Assembly: GCF_047272945.1 (NCBI RefSeq)
Contig: NZ_JBKOPS010000003.1
Coordinates: 248,001 to 312,000, forward strand
DNA from: Rubrolithibacter danxiaensis
GTDB lineage: Bacteria; Bacteroidota; Bacteroidia; Sphingobacteriales; Sphingobacteriaceae
Direction: 5' to 3'
DNA: 64,000 nt
Part shown: piece after piece, positions 36,229 through 43,587 of the stretch
Numbering within the stretch: position 1 is the stretch's first letter
Layout: every line of letters begins with the position of its first letter
Made by a program: the position numbers and the translations under genes
The notes under the pieces: generated by a model
The model's database searches: none
What the model was told of the DNA's origin: nothing
What the model saw: only the letters and a program-made list of their open reading frames with translations

Positions 36229-37413
36229 ATGACAAACAACGCAGTAACACGCTATCAGGAGAGAATGCAGGAACTCGGATCAGAAGAAATGATCCTGAAT
36301 ATGGGGCCTCAACACCCTTCAACACACGGAGTACTGCGGCTGGAACTGATAACAGACGGCGAAATCGTAAAAGAAGTTTTTCCGCATGTAGGTTATCTGC
36401 ACCGTTGTTTTGAAAAACATGCCGAGCACCTTACCTATCAGCAAACCATCCCTTTTGTTGACCGCCTGGATTATCTTGCATCAATGAACAGCAGCCACGC
36501 CTGGGTTATGGGCGTAGAGCGAATGCTTGGAATAGATAAAGACATTCCTAAGAGAGTCGAATATATCCGTGTATTGGTATGCGAGTTAAACCGTATTGGC
36601 TCTCATTTAATAGCTCTTGGCACTTACGGAATTGATATAGGAGCCTTTACCCCCTTTTTGTGGTGTTTCCGGGACCGCGAACATATAATGAACATGCTGG
36701 AATGGGCTTCAGGAGCACGGATGCTTTATAATTATATTTGGGTTGGGGGAATTTTTTATGACCTTCCGGTTGGCTTTGAAGAAAGATGCAAAGAGTTTAT
36801 TGATTACTTTAAACCCAAAATGGGCGAACTGAACGAACTGCTTACTGATAATCAGATCTTCATTTCAAGAACTGCCAAAGTTGGAATTTTGCCGCTTGAT
36901 GTTGCTATTAGCTACGGATGTTCAGGACCCATGTTGCGAGGATCCGGATTAAAATGGGATTTAAGACGTGTTGATGAGTATTCTGTATATCCCGAATTAG
37001 AATTTGACATCCCGGTAGGAAAAGGGGAAATGGGTGCTGTTGGAGATTGCTGGGACAGGTTTAAAGTCCGCGTGGATGAAATAGACCAATCTGTTAAGAT
37101 TATTGAACAATGTCTTGATCGTTTGCAAAAGGAATTAAAGCGCACACCTGATTTTGATCCAAGAGCAAAATTACCTAAAAAGATTATTCCCAAAGCGCAG
37201 GATTTTTATATGCGAGCTGAAAACCCAAAAGGAGAATTAGGCTTCTATTTTATTTGTGACGGAAAAACAGAAATTCCCAAAAGGGTAAAATGCCGGGCGC
37301 CCAGTTTTAACAACCTGCAGGTAATTTCAGAAATATCAAGAGGAGTATTAATAGCTGATCTTATCGCCATCATTGGCTCGATTGATATTGTTTTGGGCGA
37401 ACTGGACAGATAA
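36229..37413 (+). CDS. nuoD: NADH-quinone oxidoreductase subunit D
   Basis: 394 residues from the ATG at 36229; a TTG five codons upstream is also open but less likely. The 49 kDa subunit that forms the quinone pocket with NuoB. Motifs: [54 protein letters not shown] and the C-terminal IISEISRG-like ...[30 protein letters not shown]. No nuoE follows; a terminator and a convergent gene do, so the remaining complex I genes must be elsewhere. Confidence 0.95.
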   Translation: MTNNAVTRYQERMQELGSEEMILNMGPQHPSTHGVLRLELITDGEIVKEVFPHVGYLHRCFEKHAEHLTYQQTIPFVDRLDYLASMNSSHAWVMGVERMLGIDKDIPKRVEYIRVLVCELNRIGSHLIALGTYGIDIGAFTPFLWCFRDREHIMNMLEWASGARMLYNYIWVGGIFYDLPVGFEERCKEFIDYFKPKMGELNELLTDNQIFISRTAKVGILPLDVAISYGCSGPMLRGSGLKWDLRRVDEYSVYPELEFDIPVGKGEMGAVGDCWDRFKVRVDEIDQSVKIIEQCLDRLQKELKRTPDFDPRAKLPKKIIPKAQDFYMRAENPKGELGFYFICDGKTEIPKRVKCRAPSFNNLQVISEISRGVLIADLIAIIGSIDIVLGELDR

Positions 37414-37423
37414 AAAAAGAAAA

Positions 37424-37441
37424 AGCCTTGAAATCAAGGCT
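37424..37441 (-). terminator. Convergent terminator between nuoD and the protease gene
   Basis: AGCCTTG-AAAT-CAAGGCT is a 7 bp stem with a 4 nt loop. Followed by a long U tract on the minus strand (TTTTTCTTTTTTTA), it ends the sigma-protease transcript 28 bp past its stop. It can also end nuoD transcription. Confidence 0.75.
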
Positions 37442-37469
37442 CCTCCATCAAGTTAACCAATTGTATATC

Positions 37470-38558
37470 TTAATATACCTTTACCATAAAGATATAATTC
37501 TGGAGCTTTTTAATCTGATCGGTGCGTTTTAATCCGTTCAGGCCATTATTTCTTTTATTAAGAACCAGTTTTTGATCTAATGAATCTTCAGGAATTTCCT
37601 CTATTGCTTTTAAAAGATAATCAGATTTGGTAGCAAAAGCCACCCCGTCAGACTGCATTTGCTTGCCCGTAATAACCCCGATAATATTTCCTTTTGAATC
37701 TAATAACGGACCACCGCTATTACCCGGATTAACAGGAATTGATACCTGGTAGGCTAACGTATCGTTAGCATATCCGGTGCTTGAACTTAAATAACCTTCG
37801 CCGTATACCGGATTATCTTTAGGAAAGCCCATGGTATAAACACGCTCTCCCAAATCAGTGATATTCTTTTTAAAAGTATAGGGTAACGTGTTCAACGATT
37901 TAAAATCGGGATCAATAATTTGCAGTACCGCAATATCATATGCTGGATTCTGATGAATCAGCTTTACTTTATAAGACCGGCCTTTCGTATCCTGCACATA
38001 CACTGAATCTGCTCCTTTTATAACATGAAAATTAGTTACTACATATCCGTTTTCAGAAAGCGCAAATCCTGTAGCTCCAAACTCACCCGGGTCAGACGGA
38101 GGTAAATTATTATCCTCCTTGATATTATTTATTAAGGCATGCTGCGATTTTTTGATCTTGTTAATCTCTCTTCTGAGCGCACTGTAATTAGAATTATTTG
38201 CGTTATTCTTAGAGAAAAAACCCGTGGTAAGCATGGTAGCCAACACTGCAATAATAGCTACGGAAGCTGCAACTGCAGCATTCATTCTGTATTTGTTCCA
38301 AAGCGTTTTTATAACCGATGGCTGAGGAAGAATTTCTTTCTTTAAAGCGTCAATATCTAAAGAACTGTGAATTTCATTCATACGGGAAGAAAGCTGGCGC
38401 ATTTCACCTGCTTCTTCCAATTGCTTAAGAAAATTCATGTGAGATATCACCATGTGATCCAGTTCAAAATCCGACCGGCGTTGCTGTTCAAACTCCGCCC
38501 GTTCCCTTTCTGACATTTCACCTCTTAAATAAGCTTCAATCCGTTCTAACAATTCCAT
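37470..38558 (-). CDS. Membrane-anchored trypsin-like serine protease with anti-sigma-like cytoplasmic segment
   Basis: 362 residues from the ATG at 38558; the longer frame to 38618 would overlap the sigma gene and is less likely. The first about 90 residues are charged and helical (ELLERIEAYLRGEMSERERAEFEQQ, with a zinc-free anti-sigma look like the N-termini of FecR-type and zinc-finger-like regulators). One membrane helix follows (about 93-112, NAAVAASVAIIAVLATMLTTG). A coiled linker (about 126-147) leads to a periplasmic HtrA-like chymotrypsin-fold domain with triad His178 (VVTNFHVIKG), Asp208 (NPAYDIAVLQ) and Ser281 (NPGNSGGPLL). No PDZ domain is visible. Downstream of and cotranscribed with the ECF sigma gene (17 bp gap), so it may hold the sigma factor at the membrane and sense envelope state through its protease domain. 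This role is inference. Confidence 0.85.
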   Translation of the reverse strand: MELLERIEAYLRGEMSERERAEFEQQRRSDFELDHMVISHMNFLKQLEEAGEMRQLSSRMNEIHSSLDIDALKKEILPQPSVIKTLWNKYRMNAAVAASVAIIAVLATMLTTGFFSKNNANNSNYSALRREINKIKKSQHALINNIKEDNNLPPSDPGEFGATGFALSENGYVVTNFHVIKGADSVYVQDTKGRSYKVKLIHQNPAYDIAVLQIIDPDFKSLNTLPYTFKKNITDLGERVYTMGFPKDNPVYGEGYLSSSTGYANDTLAYQVSIPVNPGNSGGPLLDSKGNIIGVITGKQMQSDGVAFATKSDYLLKAIEEIPEDSLDQKLVLNKRNNGLNGLKRTDQIKKLQNYIFMVKVY

Positions 38559-38575
38559 TTTCACTTGACAAATAG

Positions 38576-39145
38576 TTAAATTGACTGGAAGAATAATTTC
38601 TTCAAGCGCTGCAGGCATTTATATTTCTGGTTTTTCGCATTATCTGCATTCGTATAACCAAACTTCTCACAAATCTCCTGCATTGAATTGTGATGAATAT
38701 AAAAATCTTCTATAATGGTTTTACAAGGTTCGCCCAGTTGGGTTAAGGCCTGCTCCATCTGTTTATACTGCCGGTCTCTCTCTGTATGCTGCTCCAGGTC
38801 ATCTTCAACTGCGATTACATCTTCAAAATCTTCAATCTTTGCTGTATTACGGCCTTTCAAACTTAGTTTCTTAAGCCATAAACGTTTGCTTACCGAATAA
38901 ATGAAAGTTTTAAGCTTGCTGTTAAGTTCAAAATTTCCACTTTTAATCTTATTATAAAGAACAATTACAGTTTCCTGAAAAATATCCTTGGCATCGTCAT
39001 CATCCCCGTTATTGGTAAGCACTAATTGCAAAACCATCGGAAAATATGCTTTGTACACCTTTTCAAGAATATCTTTTGAGCTGTTGAGGACTCCTAAAAT
39101 TATCTCGTTATCTGTTGGAACTGACCTTTTTATCTCCCTGCTCAC
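38576..39145 (-). CDS. ECF-type sigma-70 family RNA polymerase sigma factor
   Basis: 189 residues from a GTG at 39145. An in-frame stop (TAA) lies two codons upstream, so the start cannot be earlier. Sigma region 2 covers about residues 20-95 (ILEKVYKAYFPMVLQLVL, DAKDIFQETVIVLYNKI, LKTFIYSVSKRLWLKKL) and region 4 about 130-185 (LGEPCKTIIEDFYIHHNSMQEICEKFGYTNADNAKNQKYKCLQRLK). It is of the ECF class with only regions 2 and 4. A promoter of the GGGTTAC/GTATTAA type sits immediately upstream on its strand, matching the promoters of the three neighbouring lipoprotein genes, so it probably directs its own transcription. The downstream gene is its candidate anti-sigma factor. Confidence 0.92.
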   Translation of the reverse strand: MSREIKRSVPTDNEIILGVLNSSKDILEKVYKAYFPMVLQLVLTNNGDDDDAKDIFQETVIVLYNKIKSGNFELNSKLKTFIYSVSKRLWLKKLSLKGRNTAKIEDFEDVIAVEDDLEQHTERDRQYKQMEQALTQLGEPCKTIIEDFYIHHNSMQEICEKFGYTNADNAKNQKYKCLQRLKKLFFQSI

Positions 39146-39148
39146 TAT

Positions 39149-39177
39149 TTAATACAGTAATATTTAAATTGTAACCC
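39149..39177 (-). promoter_or_regulatory. ECF-type promoter of the sigma-protease operon (copy 4 of the shared motif)
   Basis: Minus strand reads GGGTTAC (39177-39171), 15 nt, GTATTAA (39155-39149). Only 3 nt separate the -10 word from the GTG start, so the transcript would be leaderless or nearly so. Same two words and spacing as the three plus-strand copies. Confidence 0.8.
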
Positions 39178-39221
39178 AATGATAGGTAAAATATTTTTTC
39201 CAATCATTTTTGTTGATAACA

Positions 39222-39251
39222 GGGTTACTTTTGAAGCCACAAAGGTATTAA
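39222..39251 (+). promoter_or_regulatory. ECF-type promoter of lipoprotein gene 1 (copy 1)
   Basis: GGGTTAC (39222-39228), 16 nt, GTATTAA (39245-39251). The gene starts 29 bp downstream at 39281. Confidence 0.82.
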
Positions 39252-39280
39252 AACACACACATCTACTAAATCCTATTGCT

Positions 39281-39451
39281 ATGAAAAACAAATTAAAATA
39301 CGGTTTTCTTACACTTATCTTTTCACTTGCGTTATCGGCATGTAGTTCCAATAAATCAGGTAATGATGGAGGATCAGACACACAGCCTGCTGCACTTGAT
39401 TCTACAAGTACCGATACTTTAGGTGCTACCGGAAATGATAGTATTCAATAA
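39281..39451 (+). CDS. Small Ser/Thr/Asp-rich lipoprotein, paralogue 1
   Basis: 56 residues from the ATG at 39281. A further upstream start at 39179 would read through the promoter and is rejected. Signal peptide MKNKLKYGFLTLIFSLALSA ends at lipobox Cys21 (LSACSSNKS). The mature part is only about 35 residues, rich in Ser, Asp, Thr and Gly (LDSTSTDTLGATGNDS), with no predicted fold. The signal region closely resembles the next two genes, so they arose by duplication. The function is unknown; an abundant small lipoprotein buffering or reporting envelope stress is possible. Confidence 0.8.
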   Translation: MKNKLKYGFLTLIFSLALSACSSNKSGNDGGSDTQPAALDSTSTDTLGATGNDSIQ

Positions 39452-39475
39452 CTAATTTAAGCTTGCTTAACCCAG

Positions 39476-39510
39476 ACCGCTACCTTATAGGAGCGGTTTT
39501 TTATTTTTTT
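39476..39510 (+). terminator. Terminator of lipoprotein gene 1
   Basis: ACCGCT/AGCGGT with an inner CCT/AGG helix after a one-base bulge, loop TAT, then a run of about 13 T with one A. A strong intrinsic terminator. Confidence 0.8.
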
Positions 39511-39520
39511 TAAAATACTG

Positions 39521-39549
39521 GGGTTACCTTTTTACTACACTGGTATTAA
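39521..39549 (+). promoter_or_regulatory. ECF-type promoter of lipoprotein gene 2 (copy 2)
   Basis: GGGTTAC (39521-39527), 15 nt, GTATTAA (39543-39549). The gene starts 34 bp downstream at 39584. Confidence 0.82.
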
Positions 39550-39583
39550 TGAATAAACTTATTAATTACTTTATTACAAAAAC

Positions 39584-39793
39584 ATGAAAAAGACATTCAA
39601 ATTCGCATTCGTAGCTTTAGCTATTTCTTTATCAGTTGCTGCATGTAACTCTAACAAATCAGAAAGCGCTTCTGATTCAACTTCAGTAAGTGCAGATTCT
39701 TCTGTTATGACAACTGATTCAGCTGCTACTACTGTTGATTCTGCTGCTGCTACTACTGATTCAGCTGCTACTGATACTGCTGCTGCTCAATAA
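39584..39793 (+). CDS. Small lipoprotein with DSAAT repeats, paralogue 2
   Basis: 69 residues. Signal peptide MKKTFKFAFVALAISLSVAA and lipobox Cys21 (SVAACNSNKS). The mature part is a run of short repeats around (T/V)DSAA(T/A): TTDSAATT, VDSAAATT, DSAATDTAAAQ, with no aromatic or basic residues after the first few. This is expected to be disordered. Flanked by its own promoter and terminator, so it is transcribed as a single gene. Function unknown. Confidence 0.85.
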   Translation: MKKTFKFAFVALAISLSVAACNSNKSESASDSTSVSADSSVMTTDSAATTVDSAAATTDSAATDTAAAQ

Positions 39794-39812
39794 TTTTATT
39801 AAGCATCATAAA

Positions 39813-39846
39813 AAGCTGCTTCGGTATTCCGGAGCAGCTTTTTTAT
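39813..39846 (+). terminator. Terminator of lipoprotein gene 2
   Basis: AAGCTGCTTCGG (39813-39824) pairs with CCGGAGCAGCTT (39829-39840) over 12 bp with one G-U pair and a 4 nt loop, then a T run. Confidence 0.85.
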
Positions 39847-39849
39847 TTA

Positions 39850-39879
39850 GGGTTACTTTTCTTAATCCGCCAGTATTAA
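39850..39879 (+). promoter_or_regulatory. ECF-type promoter of lipoprotein gene 3 (copy 3)
   Basis: GGGTTAC (39850-39856), 16 nt, GTATTAA (39873-39879). The gene starts 28 bp downstream at 39908. It begins right behind the terminator of gene 2. Confidence 0.82.
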
Positions 39880-39907
39880 AGATTATTGAACCAATTAATC
39901 CTTCATC

Positions 39908-40090
39908 ATGAAAAAATTATTTAAAATCTTTTTTTTAGCATTTGCAGTTTCTTTGGCTGCTTCTGCCTGCAGCTCCAATATGTCACATGAATCCACTTCT
40001 GATTCTATCGATTCTGTAAGAGATTCCGTATCGGATGCAATTGACTCAACATTCAATTCTCCTGCCGACTCAGCAGCGGATACCTTATAA
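39908..40090 (+). CDS. Small Ser/Asp-rich lipoprotein, paralogue 3
   Basis: 60 residues. Signal peptide MKKLFKIFFLAFAVSLAASA with lipobox Cys21 (AASACSSNMS). The mature part (SDSIDSVRDSVSDAIDSTF) has a heptad-like spacing of hydrophobic residues, so it could form a short amphipathic helix, unlike paralogue 2. The first 25 residues and the promoter match the two preceding genes. Function unknown. Confidence 0.82.
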   Translation: MKKLFKIFFLAFAVSLAASACSSNMSHESTSDSIDSVRDSVSDAIDSTFNSPADSAADTL

Positions 40091-40097
40091 AAAAATC

Positions 40098-40123
40098 AAG
40101 GCCTGCTGAAACCAGCAGGCCTT
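40098..40123 (-). terminator. Convergent terminator between lipoprotein gene 3 and the RND operon
   Basis: AAGGCCTGCT (40098-40107) and AGCAGGCCTT (40114-40123) form a perfect 10 bp stem. The U tract (GATTTTTTT) follows on the minus strand, so the main role is to end the RND operon 38 bp past its stop; it can also stop the lipoprotein transcript. Confidence 0.8.
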
Positions 40124-40160
40124 GTGACAAACAATCAACCAAAAACTTTCTTAAAATTTC

Positions 40161-43100
40161 TTAATCGCCACTGAACGTTCTTTTGAACCAGCCTTTTACC
40201 TTTTTAGAGTTTGAATCTGAAATAAGATACATACATGGAACTAAAACCAGTGTCAGGAAAGTTGCGAAACTTAAGCCGAATATCATAGTCCATGAAAGCG
40301 GCCCCCAAAAAGCAACATTATCCCCTCCGAAATAAATATGAGGATTGAACTCTGTAAGCAATAGGGTAAAGTCGATATTTAAACCAACTGCCAGTGGTAT
40401 TAAACCCAGCATGGTTGCTGTTGCTGTAAGCAATACCGGCGTCATCCGTGTTCTTCCTGCCTCTATTACCGCTTCTTTTACAGACATACCCTGTTCAATC
40501 ATCAGGTCAGTAAACTCTACCAATAATATCCCGTTGCGGACTACAATTCCCGCAAGCGCAATTATACCCACTCCTGACATTACGATAGACATTTCCATTC
40601 TGAAAATAGTTACTCCAAGTAATACACCGATTACACTGAATAAAATTTCACTCAAAATTATAATCGGCTTGCTAACTGAATTAAACTGAGTTACCAGGAT
40701 AATCAGGATCAAACCAAAGGCAATCATTAAAGCCTTACCTAAAAACGCAGCGGTTTCCAGCTGTTCTTCCTGCTCGCCGGCCATTTTAATCTCTACTCCT
40801 GCCGGTGCTTTAAATTGGCTTACTTCAGACTGAATATTAGCAACTACTTCGTTGGCATTGTATTCTGCCAATACGTTTGATGAAACAGTAATCACACGTT
40901 TTTGCTGTTTACGCTTGATACCTCCATACGTATTTACATAATCTATATCGGCAAAAGAAGAAAGGGGAACCTGGCGGATAACGCCACCCATACCCATATC
41001 GCGATAGGTAAACTTCATATTCCGTAAGGCCTGAAGATTATTTCGCTGGTCTTCCTGCGCCCTCAGATTAATTTCATAATCTTCATTCACATCGCGGAAT
41101 TTCGAAACCTCTTTACCAAAGATCGCTGTACGCAGGCTTGCACCAATTTGTCCGCTTGAAAGCCCTTCACGGTTTGCCCTTTCGCGGTTAATATCAAATA
41201 TAATTTCAGGTTTATTATTCTGGAAGTCGGATTTTAACTCCTCAACTCCCGCAATTTGCTTTTCTTCCAGGAATTTTTGCAATCTTTCGGAAGTTTTAAC
41301 CAACGAGTCCAGGTCATCTCCCGATATTTCAATAGAAATTGGTTTTGCTGTAGGAGGCCCTGATTGTTCCTGTGTTACTGTTATTTCAGCCCCCGGAACT
41401 CCTTTTACAGCATTTCTAACTTTACTTAAATACTCAGTTGTATTTACCCCATTACGTTTGCCGTATTCAACAAAAGCAACGGTTACCTTTCCCCGGTTGG
41501 CATAATTTCCCTGATCCTCATCCTGCGGATCGGTAACGCCGACTGTCACATTCGAAATAATAGACGATACGATAGGATTATTTCTTCCTACTACACCGGT
41601 AACTTTATTTTCTATTTTCTTTACCACCTCATTGGTGTAAGCCTGGTCTGTTCCTACAGGTAACTGAACATATACATAAATAAAGTTCGGATCTGAAGAC
41701 GGGAAGAATACAATCTTAGGAGGTACAACCGCAATTAAAACGATAGAAAAGAAGAACAATCCAACTGTTCCCCATAGCATAGTCCGCGGGCGATCTAATG
41801 CCCATCTTAACAGATTCGTATATCTATCCTGAAATCTCGGCCAGATGTTATTCTGAAAACGTTTAACTGCACCGGTAAGGAAGAAATGGTTCAGGAGGTA
41901 CAATAAGGCAAGAAAGACAATAAAATTACCAAAGCCAAAGTTTATCAGGTAGGCAAGTACTGCCAAACCTCCTAATATCAGCAAAGTACGCTTTACTGTT
42001 TTATCAAACCGTGGTTTATGATCTTCATCCTCATTATGCGGTTTCATGAAGTCAACCGCAAACACCGGGTTAATTATATATGCTACCAACAGAGAAGCCA
42101 GCAGGGTAATAATTAAAGTTGCAGGCAGGAAAAACATAAATTCCCCGATGATTCCAGGCCAGAACAACAAAGGTACAAAAGGAGCAAGTGTAGTTAATGT
42201 TCCAGATAATACCGGAAGGAAAACTTCGCCGGCAGCCATCTTTGCTGCCTGTTTAATTGGCACACGGCCATTATCGAAAATACGGTGCGTATTTTCAATT
42301 ACTACAATGGCATCATCCACTACGATTCCCAGACCCAGTAAAAAGGAGAACAGCACCATCATGTTCATGGTGAAACTGAAGTCAAATATTCCTCCAAGAG
42401 CAGGCATGGCCAGAAAGGCAACAAACATGGATAATGGAACCGAAAGAGCCACAAACAAGGCGTTGGTAACTCCCATAAAGAACATTAAAATAACGGTTAC
42501 CAGGATAAATCCGATAATGATTGTATTGATCAAATCATGCAGAGTAACACGGGTTTGATCAGACTGGTCGCCTGTAATTGTGATATTCAGATTTTCAGGA
42601 AGCACAGTTCCTTTCATATCCTTAATCAGCGCATTGATCTTATCCGAAGCTTCTATCAGGTTTTCCCCGCTTCTTTTTTTAACCTGAAGGGTAATTACAT
42701 TTTTTCCGTATAAACGTGCATAACTTTCCTGCTCTTTAAATGAATCCCTTACATCTGCTATATCCTTCAGATAAACGGAACCGCCGGTTGGCGTTTTAAC
42801 AATAATGTTTGCTATCTCTTCTGCACTTTTAAAATCCTGCTTTACGTTTATGCTTCTTCTTACGCCATCCATTTTTACCGAACCAGCCGGAATTGTCATG
42901 TTTTCGTATCCTACAGCACTTTCTACATCGTTAAAGGAAATCTGGGCGGCAGCCATCTTATTCAGATCCACATTAATCTGAATTTCCGGTTCTAAAGCTC
43001 CAACTATATCAACCCCTGATATCTCTTTTAAACCTTCTATACGATCCTGCAGGTCATCTGCATATTCTTTCAGGCTTTTCAGGTCATAATCTCCAGAGAT

Positions 43101-43550
43101 GTTTACATACATTATCGGCATATCCGATAAGTTGATATCAAACACCTGCGGATCTGTAGGAAGATCAGTAGGCAAGTCCTGCTTTGCCTTATCAACTGCA
43201 TCGTTAATACGTTGCTTTGCATCTACAATATCTACGTTTGTATTAAACTCGGCAGTTATCATAGAATACCCTTGAATGGAGTTGGATGTAATCTTTTTTA
43301 AACCTTCTGTTCCACGCATCTGCTTTTCCAGTTGCTTGGTTACAAGGGTTTCCATATTTGCCGGAGAAGTACCCGGATAAATAGTATACACCATTATTTT
43401 GGGGATAACTATTTCCGGAAAGTTCTCTTTAGGCAAGCCATTATAGGTAAAGAAGCCAAGAACAGTAATAATAAAAGCCAATACATAGATTGCGGTTTTA
43501 TTATCTATTGCCCAGCTTGATGGTTTAAATTCTTTATTTACGTCTTTCAT
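40161..43550 (-). CDS. RND-family efflux transporter, inner-membrane pump subunit
   Basis: 1129 residues with 12 membrane helices in the RND pattern. The N-terminus PSSWAIDNKTAIYVLAFIITVLGFFTYNGLPKENFPEI, the two large periplasmic loops, the GLGIVVDDAIVVIEN block in helix 4 (proton relay aspartates) and the FVPLLFWPG loop are typical of AcrB/HAE-type pumps. It takes a substrate from periplasm or membrane and passes it to the TolC-type channel through the adaptor encoded next. The substrate (drug, bile salt, solvent or other) cannot be read. Last gene of the tetR-tolC-adaptor-pump operon. Confidence 0.93.
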   Translation of the reverse strand: MKDVNKEFKPSSWAIDNKTAIYVLAFIITVLGFFTYNGLPKENFPEIVIPKIMVYTIYPGTSPANMETLVTKQLEKQMRGTEGLKKITSNSIQGYSMITAEFNTNVDIVDAKQRINDAVDKAKQDLPTDLPTDPQVFDINLSDMPIMYVNISGDYDLKSLKEYADDLQDRIEGLKEISGVDIVGALEPEIQINVDLNKMAAAQISFNDVESAVGYENMTIPAGSVKMDGVRRSINVKQDFKSAEEIANIIVKTPTGGSVYLKDIADVRDSFKEQESYARLYGKNVITLQVKKRSGENLIEASDKINALIKDMKGTVLPENLNITITGDQSDQTRVTLHDLINTIIIGFILVTVILMFFMGVTNALFVALSVPLSMFVAFLAMPALGGIFDFSFTMNMMVLFSFLLGLGIVVDDAIVVIENTHRIFDNGRVPIKQAAKMAAGEVFLPVLSGTLTTLAPFVPLLFWPGIIGEFMFFLPATLIITLLASLLVAYIINPVFAVDFMKPHNEDEDHKPRFDKTVKRTLLILGGLAVLAYLINFGFGNFIVFLALLYLLNHFFLTGAVKRFQNNIWPRFQDRYTNLLRWALDRPRTMLWGTVGLFFFSIVLIAVVPPKIVFFPSSDPNFIYVYVQLPVGTDQAYTNEVVKKIENKVTGVVGRNNPIVSSIISNVTVGVTDPQDEDQGNYANRGKVTVAFVEYGKRNGVNTTEYLSKVRNAVKGVPGAEITVTQEQSGPPTAKPISIEISGDDLDSLVKTSERLQKFLEEKQIAGVEELKSDFQNNKPEIIFDINRERANREGLSSGQIGASLRTAIFGKEVSKFRDVNEDYEINLRAQEDQRNNLQALRNMKFTYRDMGMGGVIRQVPLSSFADIDYVNTYGGIKRKQQKRVITVSSNVLAEYNANEVVANIQSEVSQFKAPAGVEIKMAGEQEEQLETAAFLGKALMIAFGLILIILVTQFNSVSKPIIILSEILFSVIGVLLGVTIFRMEMSIVMSGVGIIALAGIVVRNGILLVEFTDLMIEQGMSVKEAVIEAGRTRMTPVLLTATATMLGLIPLAVGLNIDFTLLLTEFNPHIYFGGDNVAFWGPLSWTMIFGLSFATFLTLVLVPCMYLISDSNSKKVKGWFKRTFSGD

Positions 43551-43587
43551 CTGTCATTTAGAATTGATGAGTGAATATATACGGCAA

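Noticed and set aside
38559..38618. Longer start of the protease gene overlapping the sigma gene
   Set aside because: The added 20 residues are encoded by the sigma gene's end and stop region and break the typical MELLERIEAYLRGE-like beginning.
39179..39280. Longer N-terminus for lipoprotein 1 (start at 39179)
   Set aside because: It would include the promoter and lack a signal peptide at the front; the ATG at 39281 matches the starts of the two paralogues.
42046..42558. Open frame of 170 codons on the plus strand inside the RND pump gene
   Set aside because: It is exactly antisense to the well-supported pump gene and has no family resemblance; it reflects the codon pattern of the true strand. 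Other long antisense frames (for example 6980-7393 and 44287-44646) are rejected for the same reason.
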